64,000 nucleotides of DNA from an uncultured Saccharospirillaceae bacterium (lineage in GTDB: Bacteria; Pseudomonadota; Gammaproteobacteria; Pseudomonadales; Oceanobacteraceae). A program made the translations under genes and the position numbers. This document shows positions 17,884 through 26,391 of the stretch, piece by piece (positions within the stretch are counted from its first letter, which is position 1; every line of letters begins with the position of its first letter). The notes under the pieces were generated by a model. The model had not been told where the DNA came from and made no database searches. It saw only the letters and a program-made list of their open reading frames with translations. Where the stretch lies: contig CANNFT010000004.1 in the NCBI GenBank assembly GCA_947503895.1, forward strand, positions 388,871 to 452,870, written 5' to 3'.

Positions 17884-18005
17884 AGGAAGCAATCTACGTT
17901 CTCGCAAAGCACACCCGCTGGCCGCTAAGTGAACTAATGCAACTGTCTGTTGCTGAACTTATGGACTGGCTAGAAGTGAGTAGACGAATCGAAGAGCAAG
18001 AATAA
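17614..18005 (+). CDS. Tail assembly chaperone, -1 frameshift extended form (P2 gpE+E'-like)
   Basis: A -1 shift at the seven-T heptamer (17856-17862) joins residues 1-83 of the short form to a second frame reading YAEPERLKEAIYVLAK, HTRWPLSELMQL and AELMDWLEVSRRIEEQE, giving about 130 residues. The added piece resembles P2 E' and similar extensions, which carry a conserved 'WP-SE---L---EL--W' pattern; that pattern is plainly present. The -1 frame has no start codon of its own and stops 9 bases before the tape-measure gene. The frameshift is predicted from sequence and family precedent, not observed. Confidence 0.82.
17856..17862 (+). promoter_or_regulatory. Programmed -1 ribosomal frameshift site (T TTT TTT)
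   Basis: Seven consecutive T bases in register with the zero frame (aat ttt ttt atg), satisfying the X XXY YYZ rule. In P2 the E/E' site is T TTT TTG. Slippage places the next codon at tat (Y), opening the conserved E' frame. Confidence 0.8.
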
Positions 18006-18014
18006 GAGCCTGAC

Positions 18015-20456
18015 ATGAGCAAAATAAATAGCTACTCGAAAGCAGCCACTCACTATAAAGTGGCAAGGTATAAGCCCTATGGAAGTTATCATTTGCAAGC
18101 GAGTAAGATTTATTATAACCAAGCTCCCTTGTTAGGCTCGATTAGTAAGAGTTTCTTTAGCAGTAAGGTAGGGTTATTATTTAACCTGGCAATATTTAAT
18201 CTTTATGCTGGCTTAAAGAAAAAGGACAATAGGTTAAAACCGAATAGAGGAGGGATACTAAAATCTCAAAATATATTCGCTTCACATAAATATAATACGT
18301 ACAAAAGTTTACAGCATAAATATACTTTTGAATCGCTGGCAATAATTGATAGTAGGTCGTTAAGTATACTAAATGTATTTAAACGGCTAGATAATACCAA
18401 TAAACTGAAGAATGCAGTAAGACAAGGGGGTATTCATTTCCAAGTTAGGAATAGTTTGTATGACAACAAGGCTGTACTGCTAAATAATCGGAAGAACATT
18501 TACCGATGGATAAGCAGGAATATAGTAGCTTTCCAGAAAGCAAATTATGTGGGTATACATAAATCACAAGAATTGTTACAGCGTAAGACTCTGAAAATAG
18601 CTGAATTACTGCATTCAGGAAAATACACTGTGCTGAGACAAAATGTGCGCCCTAAGTGGCCACATAACAGATTTAATTACTTGATAAATGGCGAAGAAAA
18701 AGAATCCGTCTGGGAGAGAAAGTTTCTCCCTTTAAAATCAAGAATCACTAATCAAGAGTTGGATGATCAACTAACGCTAAATCAGTCATTTCAGGATAAA
18801 TATAAACCTATAATTGATTTTGTATATAGAAATAATCGCTATAAGAAAATACGCATACAAGAATTAGGAAGTCATTTAACTAGTAAAAGCTCTAAAGTGG
18901 CGAACAGAATATACACCTATGTGTCGAACGTAAAATATTTAGATAAGAAAATAAAAAAATATCTAAGTAGTAGTTGGCAAGAAAGCAATCTAAAAATATC
19001 TTCCTACCAAGGTTCAAGTTCAGGAAATTCGTTTCAAATCAGGTCACTTGTCAGAGAAGGTAGTATTAGTAATGATTTGGTAGCACAGGTAGAATGGAAA
19101 AGGTCCCACATTAATGAGCAATATACTGCTGAAAACTATCTGGCAAGCAAGTCTAAAATTTTGAATAGGTTAAGATTACTTCGTAATAAAACTAGAATTA
19201 ATACAAAGGCTAAGTTTTCTAATAAGCTAAACAACCTAGAAGAAAGACTGGTTGAAATAGCAGTCGCTAAGCATGATCGAATGTATGAATTAAATGGGAA
19301 GTTTAAACCCGTTCGACAAGGTTATATCGCTTCTGAGGTTTCTAGGCTCGTAGTTAAACTAAGAAACCAATTGGAAAATAGGCAGGCCAGATCTATATTC
19401 AGTTTGAAAGGCCGAGATCGGGAATCTGCTTTTAGTGTTTACCAAGTAAATGATAGATATTTTAAGCACTCAAGTCTTAATTCTGAGTTACAGAAGATAG
19501 TTGCTAAATTAAATTTTAAAGTACAACAATTATTGCCAAGCTACTTCAACAGAAAATCTGTGTTCGATGGTGGTGGAATTGAATTTTCAAAAAACAATGT
19601 CATTCTACCTAGTTATAGAAATAATGATACTCAAGACCAAAGCAGAAAGAAATTAGAGAGTTTAAGGTATAATACACTAGGCAAAAGTGTAGGAAATATT
19701 GGGCTTTCCAATCATATGCTTAGTCATAGTGCAGTATTTAAAACTGCTGAATATATATCAAAGTATAAAAATAAAACTAGTTCAGGTTTAAGTAATTTTG
19801 ATGGCGATATCCCAATTACGGTCGACCAAGTAAATATGCCTAGAATATTAAAATTGATTGGTGGCGAAGTTAGACAAGCTATTTTGAATCCAATATTTCA
19901 TAGCAAGAAAGCTCCTAGCATTGCTACTGTAGGCAGTGGATATAAAAAAGCTTATACCCTTGGTAATAAAAATGAATCATTGTTAGTTAATTCAGATAAG
20001 AATCGTACTATACGAAGTAAGTGGCAGTTAGGTAATAGATCTAAAGATATAGTACAGCCTACAAGCCAAGCGATGAATAGAAGTCGGTTTAAAAATATAC
20101 CCCAAAACTCTAGTTTTATTACCAGTAGGGTGAAAAACATAATTAAGAGGGGCGTTCGGAATGATGTGTCCAAATCTCTTAGCGATATTAATGGGAAATT
20201 AATTTTTGATACTAAAGAATCAAGTACTAAACTCGATTCACTTATAAAATTAAATCGGCCTTCTGCAAAAGATCAATATTTAGATTTAACCACCCAGTTG
20301 AATGAGTTAAATAATTCGAAAGAAAAAAGCAGAGAGTCTATGGGCGTGATTGGGCAGCGAGTATCAATGCTTACAGATACAATTGCGTCAATGAGTAGCC
20401 AAGTAGCACAGATGACAGCTGCGCCTCAATTAGCTGAATTAACCTACTTTGATTAA
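18015..20456 (+). CDS. Tape-measure protein candidate (P2 gpT position), highly basic
   Basis: An 813-residue protein in the position of P2 gpT, whose usual length (about 815) it matches. Composition is extreme: lysine, arginine, asparagine, serine and tyrosine dominate, glutamate and aspartate are few, and no long hydrophobic segment is present, whereas phage tape measures normally include membrane-active helices. The last ~60 residues (QLNELNNSKEKS, QRVSMLTDTIASMSS) look like an ordinary coiled-coil tail end. I see no sequence homology to known tape measures, so the call rests on order, size and the preceding frameshift chaperone. The gene looks more AT-rich than its neighbours. Confidence 0.65.
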   Translation: MSKINSYSKAATHYKVARYKPYGSYHLQASKIYYNQAPLLGSISKSFFSSKVGLLFNLAIFNLYAGLKKKDNRLKPNRGGILKSQNIFASHKYNTYKSLQHKYTFESLAIIDSRSLSILNVFKRLDNTNKLKNAVRQGGIHFQVRNSLYDNKAVLLNNRKNIYRWISRNIVAFQKANYVGIHKSQELLQRKTLKIAELLHSGKYTVLRQNVRPKWPHNRFNYLINGEEKESVWERKFLPLKSRITNQELDDQLTLNQSFQDKYKPIIDFVYRNNRYKKIRIQELGSHLTSKSSKVANRIYTYVSNVKYLDKKIKKYLSSSWQESNLKISSYQGSSSGNSFQIRSLVREGSISNDLVAQVEWKRSHINEQYTAENYLASKSKILNRLRLLRNKTRINTKAKFSNKLNNLEERLVEIAVAKHDRMYELNGKFKPVRQGYIASEVSRLVVKLRNQLENRQARSIFSLKGRDRESAFSVYQVNDRYFKHSSLNSELQKIVAKLNFKVQQLLPSYFNRKSVFDGGGIEFSKNNVILPSYRNNDTQDQSRKKLESLRYNTLGKSVGNIGLSNHMLSHSAVFKTAEYISKYKNKTSSGLSNFDGDIPITVDQVNMPRILKLIGGEVRQAILNPIFHSKKAPSIATVGSGYKKAYTLGNKNESLLVNSDKNRTIRSKWQLGNRSKDIVQPTSQAMNRSRFKNIPQNSSFITSRVKNIIKRGVRNDVSKSLSDINGKLIFDTKESSTKLDSLIKLNRPSAKDQYLDLTTQLNELNNSKEKSRESMGVIGQRVSMLTDTIASMSSQVAQMTAAPQLAELTYFD

Positions 20457-20526
20457 ATACCAAAAATAGAACTAGCCTATATGGTCAGTTTCTAGTCAAA
20501 CTAATTTTTCGTGAGAACCCTAGTCC

Positions 20527-21135
20527 ATGAATGATTTTATGATGGCTTTAGGGCCGTTCCTATTTTCTGTAGATACAGCAAACTATGATCGACTGCAGCG
20601 CAGTGCGAAATACAATTGGGCATCAAAAGATCGGATAACCTATTCGGGCAAAGGTACCCAAATGGTTGGAGGGCCCAGTCTACAATACATGGGACCAGGG
20701 GAGGAAACGATGCAGCTGAACGGAACATTCTATCCTCAGTACAGAGGGCTGCGCGTGGCTCCTTCGCTTTTACGTTTGATAGCCAGTCTTGGTTACCCTA
20801 TGCCTATTGTGAGTATGCCAAAGGGTTCTGATAAATTAGGTGACAGATCAGATAGCCCATTTAGTATTGGTGGCAGTAGTGTAGGTAGTATCGCGGGTGG
20901 TCTTTCGGGTGTTGGTTCCTTAGCTAGCTCACTATCCCTTCCAAGCTTTCCTGGCGCAAGTGCTCTTACCGGTTTAGTTGGGCAGCCTTTAGGGTTTTGG
21001 GTCATTAAGAGCTTAGAGGAGACTAACTCTGAGTACGAGAAGTGGGGTAAGGCACGCAAGATCGAATATAACCTTTCACTCCAGCGCTATATACCAGACT
21101 CCAAACTAGGACTATTAAATGCCTTATCTATATAG
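20527..21135 (+). CDS. Tail protein U, P2 gpU-like
   Basis: A 202-residue protein with the gpU opening FMMALGPFLFSVDTANYDRLQRS, then WASKDRITYSGKGTQMVGGP and GEETMQLNGTFYPQYRG, all typical. It is longer than P2 gpU (about 159) because of a glycine/serine-rich insert (residues about 105-155). The C-terminal FWVIKSLEETNSEYEKWGKARKIEYNLSLQRY is conserved. In P2, U is a tail completion/baseplate component. Its stop overlaps the start of gene X by 17 bases. Confidence 0.88.
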   Translation: MNDFMMALGPFLFSVDTANYDRLQRSAKYNWASKDRITYSGKGTQMVGGPSLQYMGPGEETMQLNGTFYPQYRGLRVAPSLLRLIASLGYPMPIVSMPKGSDKLGDRSDSPFSIGGSSVGSIAGGLSGVGSLASSLSLPSFPGASALTGLVGQPLGFWVIKSLEETNSEYEKWGKARKIEYNLSLQRYIPDSKLGLLNALSI

Positions 21136-21448
21136 AACCAAATCAGGTGAAATGTTAGATGAAATTTGCTGGAAACACTACGGAGCATCAAATAGCACGT
21201 TCGCAGCGGCAATCCAGTCTGATCCTGAGCTGGTGACCACCGCTACTCAAATATTTGAATCAAACTTACATTTTGCCAGTAGCATGAGTGAACAATTTAA
21301 AGGTGTGGTAGAGGCTGTACTAGATCAGAATTCTCATCTTTCAGGTTTGGGGATGATATTGCCGACAAATGTGGACATCCGACTGCCTGACATTCAGCCA
21401 GCATCTTCAAATGAAGAATCATTTAGTCTTTGGGGTAAAGTTAGTTAG
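21119..21448 (+). CDS. LysM-like tail protein X, P2 gpX-like
   Basis: A 109-residue protein related to P2 gpX/LysM tail proteins: YRTKSGEMLDEICWKHYGAS at the N-terminus, then a spacer, then GLGMILPTNVDIRLPDI at the C-terminus. The same fold is Afp7/PVC7 in eCIS, where it links sheath and baseplate hub. It is longer than gpX (about 67 residues) because of a helical insert between the two halves. It overlaps gene U, so expression is coupled. Confidence 0.9.
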   Translation: MPYLYRTKSGEMLDEICWKHYGASNSTFAAAIQSDPELVTTATQIFESNLHFASSMSEQFKGVVEAVLDQNSHLSGLGMILPTNVDIRLPDIQPASSNEESFSLWGKVS

Positions 21449-21589
21449 GTGCAACACCTGATTAGGAGTGATATTCAATGCAGAATAAATTTCTAATTTG
21501 AATTTAAATGTCACCACCAAATTTACAACGTTAATAATAAGTTCTTATTTACCCACCTTTAACAGGCTCAATCTGAATAGGGAGGTTTT

Positions 21590-22738
21590 GTGTTTTCTAA
21601 GCTAAAGCCAAGTTTTGAAGTATCGATATCCAAAAAACCAGCAAATTCAAAAATGGGTTTGGTCGGTGCTATTCTTGAAAAGTTAGACCTTAATAGCGGG
21701 TTCGAGGACAGGATCATCTCGTTTACCGTGACACGAAACTCGGATCATAATGTAGATCAACTCAGTATGGTTTTTGACAATCAGCCAAAAGGAACCTTCG
21801 GTGGCCAATACATAGAAATTCCGGAAGAAGGTGATTTCGTTGAGTTGTCGCTTGGTTATAAGGGATTGAAAGGGATATCAAGTAATGTTGTTAGCTTTGG
21901 TAAGTTCGAAATAAACAGCTGGACAATGGCATCTTCCACCGGCGGTGATACGCTTTCTATGAATGCCAGTTCTATCCTATTAAGGGATATGACTGTTAGG
22001 AACTGGGATGAAAAAAACCTTACGGTTTATAGTCTAGTTAAAAAAATTGCTAAAGAAATTGGAATTAAGGCAGAAGTTTCTGACAGTTTTCGAGGCCCAG
22101 AATATAAAGTATCTGGAATGATCCAAAATAACGAGTCACACCAACAGTTTTTGGCTAAACTTGCCAATACCTATGATGCCGTGTTTAAAACAAGTGATAA
22201 TAGAATTCTTTTTGTTAAACGGGGTGAAAAGTCTCAAACCCAAGTACTAACCCCTGAACTTGCTCCTGATCGCCTCTTATCCTGGGACTATACTTATACA
22301 ACTCGGAATGATTTCGAGGGAGGAGAGGCCGGTACATTTAACCTCGCTAGTGGTGCACAGGATGTTATTAGAATAGGTGATACTAAGGATAATAGATCAC
22401 TAACGCTCAAAACTAATGAGTATCATGCTTCCAGTGACATAACGAAGCAGGCATTACAATCTCAAGTGAATTCCAAGAACCGTAAATCAGATACGTTAGT
22501 ATTAAAACTGTTAGGGGACCCGACCTTTGATGTAGAGGACAAGCTAAAAATTAACCTTAAATCGGTTCCCAGAAATGTAAATGGGTTATGGATTATAGAA
22601 ACAGTTAATCACAGCTTTAGCATGCAAGGATTTACGACTGATCTAACGTGCCGTAAGCAAGATGATGACTCTATGAGTAGCATAGCTGGCAGCGTAGCAT
22701 CAAGTGTAACCAGTGCGGTGAGATCCTTCTCACTCTAA
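21590..22738 (+). CDS. Baseplate hub protein D (gp27/late control D-like)
   Basis: A 382-residue hub protein of the P2 gpD family: KPSFEVSISKKPAN, then ISFTVTRNSDHNVDQLSMVFDN, VELSLGYKG, and the middle segment HQQFLAKLANTYDAVFKT followed by ILFVKRGE. It trimerises as the gp27-like hub above the spike. Hub (D) and spike (V) are separate genes here, as in P2 and Mu. In Afp/PVC eCIS and type VI secretion they are fused as a VgrG-like protein. The start is GTG with the SD gggagg. Confidence 0.9.
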   Translation: MFSKLKPSFEVSISKKPANSKMGLVGAILEKLDLNSGFEDRIISFTVTRNSDHNVDQLSMVFDNQPKGTFGGQYIEIPEEGDFVELSLGYKGLKGISSNVVSFGKFEINSWTMASSTGGDTLSMNASSILLRDMTVRNWDEKNLTVYSLVKKIAKEIGIKAEVSDSFRGPEYKVSGMIQNNESHQQFLAKLANTYDAVFKTSDNRILFVKRGEKSQTQVLTPELAPDRLLSWDYTYTTRNDFEGGEAGTFNLASGAQDVIRIGDTKDNRSLTLKTNEYHASSDITKQALQSQVNSKNRKSDTLVLKLLGDPTFDVEDKLKINLKSVPRNVNGLWIIETVNHSFSMQGFTTDLTCRKQDDDSMSSIAGSVASSVTSAVRSFSL

Positions 22739-22821
22739 ATCGTGCAATGTATTAATGTTCTGCCTAAAAGCAACCTGTATGGCGTTAAATTATCAAACTA
22801 ATATCCTAAACGGCTAAAATT

Positions 22822-24669
22822 ATGAACGAAACCCAAGTATGTGATTTAGGCGCTTGTAATAAGCGCTCGGCCATTCGAGATATTAGTCTATATAGCGACC
22901 CTGGTGTATTTGAAAGCCTCGACTATGAAAAAATATTACTGGAAATAAAAAATCAAATTCAACAGTTTCTACCAGTTGAGATTCAAGTCAACCAACTGTA
23001 TGAAGGCGACCCAATTGTAAAAATTGCTGAAACAATCGCATATCGTGAAATGTATATGCGACAAAGAATAATTGATGCGCTCAAAGATTCCTATCTTAAA
23101 ACGGCCAAAGGCAGTGCACTCTCACAACTTCTATATTTGTTTGGGTTAAGTAGAGCTAACCCGCAGGATCAAAATGCTTCTGAATACACCGATGGTGAAA
23201 TGGTTAATCGACTTATTGAGCTATATGAGGGTACTCATACGGGTGGTGCATCTCAGGGCTACCGTGATATTTGTTTGTCTGTAGAAAATATAAAAAATGC
23301 CTTTATTGAAATAGATTCATGCATACCAGCAAAGGTAAACGTATATGTATGGGTTGATGCAATTAATGGTAGTGCCAATTATTTTCAGGCTATGTCAAGT
23401 GTTAGAGAAAAAGTGAATTCACTAAGGCCAGTCACGGATTGGGTCGATGTAAAACCCATAGAGTTTCGAGAATACGAGTTGCAGGCTACTCTGACAATTC
23501 CTGCTAGTATAGCGCTTCAAGACATCAAAAAACGGGCTCGGAATAACCTACGTCAATACCTAAATGAGAGCCATAAAATAGGGTATCATGTAAAACGCTC
23601 AGAAATCATTGCAAAACTCAACCAAGATGGTGTCATTCGTGTGGACCTACACTCACCCGCGGATATCATGGTAGATGGAGGAGAGCTAGCTGTAATGATC
23701 CCGAAAGTACATAATCTATCATCTAGTGAATCTTACTTACTGGATGGAACACTTGAGTACAGTGATGAAGAATTAGATAGTCTAATCACATTCAAAACCG
23801 ACACGCGAGACACTGGCAATAGTAGGCTGAAACCACGAGAGATCACCTTTCAAGGCGAGGGTGGAGAGGGTAAGATACATCGGTGTGTCATTGGTTTAGG
23901 GATCAACCGAACTTTACGGGGAACACTTACGCTTATAGGGGCGGAAGATGAGAAGAATATTCGCGGTTACAACCTTTACTTTGGAATTAGTAAGACAGCT
24001 AAACATAACGTTAATCCATTCTGGCGTTTTAACCGAGATTGTAACTTAAACGAAGAATCAAACTCTCAAGTAGACCACTTCGGGAATTGTATAAGGAAAG
24101 TTACTGATCCAGATAAACTCCCAGTTAAGCCAGAAGTAGAGCCATACACAATGTCTTTTAATCCGAACTTATATATTCCTGAAGGTGCTACACACATTAT
24201 TGCCTTCAGTGTTGATAACTTTGGTGAAATGGAAAGTGGTATTTCAATCCCTATCAAACAAGAGTATGTACCCACAGTAATGGCATCAAGCTTACTGTTT
24301 GACAATAGATACAATACGGAATGTCATAATAACCTGCTCACTGGCATGCTCACATTTGATGCTGCTGAAGAGGGTAACATTACTCATTATAACCTCTACT
24401 GGGCTGATGAAAGTGGTCTTTATTTGACTGATGGTGTAGCAGGAAACTCTAGTCAAAGTGGGATAGGACGAGTTGTGCCCATTCAGACTTTCCAAAAGAA
24501 TAGTATTTACGAGAAGCATTTTTACAAACATCCTGTGCCTAAAGAAGCGACCCAATTAATCTTGGTTAGTGCCAACGAGTATGGGGAAATGGATTTTGGT
24601 CTATGCATTCATATCCCTGAAGATAGCAGTCTTGATGATGCAATCCCGAGTGATGCTCGCCCTAAGTGA
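22822..24669 (+). CDS. Baseplate J-like protein 1 with two C-terminal decoration domains
   Basis: A 615-residue protein. Residues about 20-310 are a P2 gpJ/baseplate J domain: FESLDYEKILLEIKNQI, KIAETIAYREMYMRQRI, and the C-terminal KKRARNNLRQYLNESHKIGY. P2 gpJ is about 300 residues; the extra 300 hold two copies of a beta domain repeated across this cluster. Copy 1 has GYNLYFGIS ... IPEGATHIIAF, copy 2 has HYNLYWADES ... VPKEATQLILV. J proteins form the baseplate wedge ring. A second J-like gene follows. Confidence 0.85.
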   Translation: MNETQVCDLGACNKRSAIRDISLYSDPGVFESLDYEKILLEIKNQIQQFLPVEIQVNQLYEGDPIVKIAETIAYREMYMRQRIIDALKDSYLKTAKGSALSQLLYLFGLSRANPQDQNASEYTDGEMVNRLIELYEGTHTGGASQGYRDICLSVENIKNAFIEIDSCIPAKVNVYVWVDAINGSANYFQAMSSVREKVNSLRPVTDWVDVKPIEFREYELQATLTIPASIALQDIKKRARNNLRQYLNESHKIGYHVKRSEIIAKLNQDGVIRVDLHSPADIMVDGGELAVMIPKVHNLSSSESYLLDGTLEYSDEELDSLITFKTDTRDTGNSRLKPREITFQGEGGEGKIHRCVIGLGINRTLRGTLTLIGAEDEKNIRGYNLYFGISKTAKHNVNPFWRFNRDCNLNEESNSQVDHFGNCIRKVTDPDKLPVKPEVEPYTMSFNPNLYIPEGATHIIAFSVDNFGEMESGISIPIKQEYVPTVMASSLLFDNRYNTECHNNLLTGMLTFDAAEEGNITHYNLYWADESGLYLTDGVAGNSSQSGIGRVVPIQTFQKNSIYEKHFYKHPVPKEATQLILVSANEYGEMDFGLCIHIPEDSSLDDAIPSDARPK

Positions 24670-24809
24670 TCTTAGGGCACAATGATTACTCATTAAACTG
24701 GCCTAGATAGAAACCAAGAAATTCAGACGTTGTAACGGGTAGTTGCATTTCTCCTACTACCTCCATCTCCTTCATTGTTTCAATTATTTATTCTGAGCTA
24801 CAGAACGCT

Positions 24810-26378
24810 ATGACATTTCCTTCAGAAGAACACTTGGCGAGTTTAGATTTTAGCCAGTTAGCATTGCCGGATCTTGTAACCGAATACATAACTTCGGAAC
24901 TAGAAAAAAAGGTTTATGCCGATGTTAGAAATTTTAAGGCCAAAGGCGACCTAACCGGTTCGGTCTCTAAAGCAATATTAAGTGTAGTGGCAATGCGTGA
25001 GCAAACACTTCGCTCAGAAATAAATCGAGTGCTGGCACAAGTGCAGCTTAGCTCAGCCACTGGAGACAATCTCGATAATCTAGCGCTAGTACTAAATACT
25101 CCACGTAAATACAGAACCCCTGAGACCAAAGATTCTAGCGACGGCCAGGACTTGATTCCAGAGAGTGACACTGATTTTAGGCATCGAGCTAGCATCGCTT
25201 TAGCGCAACTGAGTGATACGGGGTCGTTTAAAAGTTACCGATATAAAGCTCTAGCAGCACACCCGCAGGTAAAAGATATAAAAGTTTATTCGACAGAAGC
25301 AGGACGGGTCACGATTAAAGTGCTAGATCATCGTAATGATGGAACACCCGAGCAGGAGGTATTGAATGCCGTAACAGCAGCATTATCCAGTACTTGTGAT
25401 CGACCAATGACGGATATCGTGGATGTGGGCCCAGCAAATATAATTAACTACTCAGCCGCAGCGGTTGTGGTTGTTGACTGTGCTAACGCCAAGCCATTGG
25501 TAGAAACCGCGATCGATAGCAATCTGAATGAGTATATTGAACTACATAACCGGTTTGATACGACCATATCTCGTTCGGCAATTATCTCCACACTTTATGT
25601 CGATTATGTAAACAACGTACATGTGTACTCCCCTCACTGTGATCTGGTGACAGCATCGGGGCAAGCTCCATACGCTAAGCGGGAGAACATTACATTAGCT
25701 GTTCAGTCAGTAGAGCCGCAACCTGGTGCGCTTGGGTTTATAGAATCAAGTAAATGTAATGGCGACCTTATTGCAGTGCAAAAAGAAAGACTAGATATTG
25801 AACGCTACACGGCAAGACCGAAGACCTTATCAGGTGCATTAACCGTGAAGTTAGATGAGACTATAGTCGATATGGAGTTTATCACTGCACTTTGGGGTGA
25901 TACCGCAGTAAGGCCATTGGATAGTACTGTCAACACTCCCATCTTTAAGCGTACCTTGAGGAATGACTGCGGAGATCGATCAAATGGACACGACACTTAT
26001 CGATATGCCTTCCAGCCTAACAAGGTGGTGCCAGAAAATGCTAGTCATATTCTGCTGTATGGAAAAGCAATGAACGGAGAGACCATTTTTTTAGACAGCA
26101 TCCTAGTTGACGATTGCTTTTGCGAAACTGATATTGACCCTCAACAACCAAGTAGTGAATCAATTGCTGGCACTGTCCAAGAACAGTGTGATTGTAGTTC
26201 GGAGAAATCAGAGCATTCAGCCATTAAAGATAGCGATAAGAATAGGCCGATGGTCCAAAACCGTAAAGCAATTAAAGTGCGTGGAAAACCATATTCAACC
26301 CTAGATGATATAAACATACTCCCTGATATAAAAATTCTATGTTATCAGGAAATAGAGACAGAGCAAACGCCAGAATAA
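24810..26378 (+). CDS. Baseplate J-like protein 2 with decoration domain and Cys-rich tail
   Basis: A 522-residue second J-like protein: LDFSQLALPDLVTEYI, AILSVVAMREQTLRSEINRV, the small-domain segment DTDFRHRASIALAQLSDTGS, and HPQVKDIKVYSTEAGRVTI. P2 has one J; eCIS (Afp11/Afp12) use two related wedge proteins, so the pair is an eCIS-like trait. Residues about 345-420 carry one decoration domain (VPENASHILLYGKAMNGE). The tail (about 420-470) has a cysteine cluster (DDCFCETD, EQCDCSSE) of unknown role. Confidence 0.82.
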   Translation: MTFPSEEHLASLDFSQLALPDLVTEYITSELEKKVYADVRNFKAKGDLTGSVSKAILSVVAMREQTLRSEINRVLAQVQLSSATGDNLDNLALVLNTPRKYRTPETKDSSDGQDLIPESDTDFRHRASIALAQLSDTGSFKSYRYKALAAHPQVKDIKVYSTEAGRVTIKVLDHRNDGTPEQEVLNAVTAALSSTCDRPMTDIVDVGPANIINYSAAAVVVVDCANAKPLVETAIDSNLNEYIELHNRFDTTISRSAIISTLYVDYVNNVHVYSPHCDLVTASGQAPYAKRENITLAVQSVEPQPGALGFIESSKCNGDLIAVQKERLDIERYTARPKTLSGALTVKLDETIVDMEFITALWGDTAVRPLDSTVNTPIFKRTLRNDCGDRSNGHDTYRYAFQPNKVVPENASHILLYGKAMNGETIFLDSILVDDCFCETDIDPQQPSSESIAGTVQEQCDCSSEKSEHSAIKDSDKNRPMVQNRKAIKVRGKPYSTLDDINILPDIKILCYQEIETEQTPE

Positions 26379-26391
26379 GGGAGAATATTTT

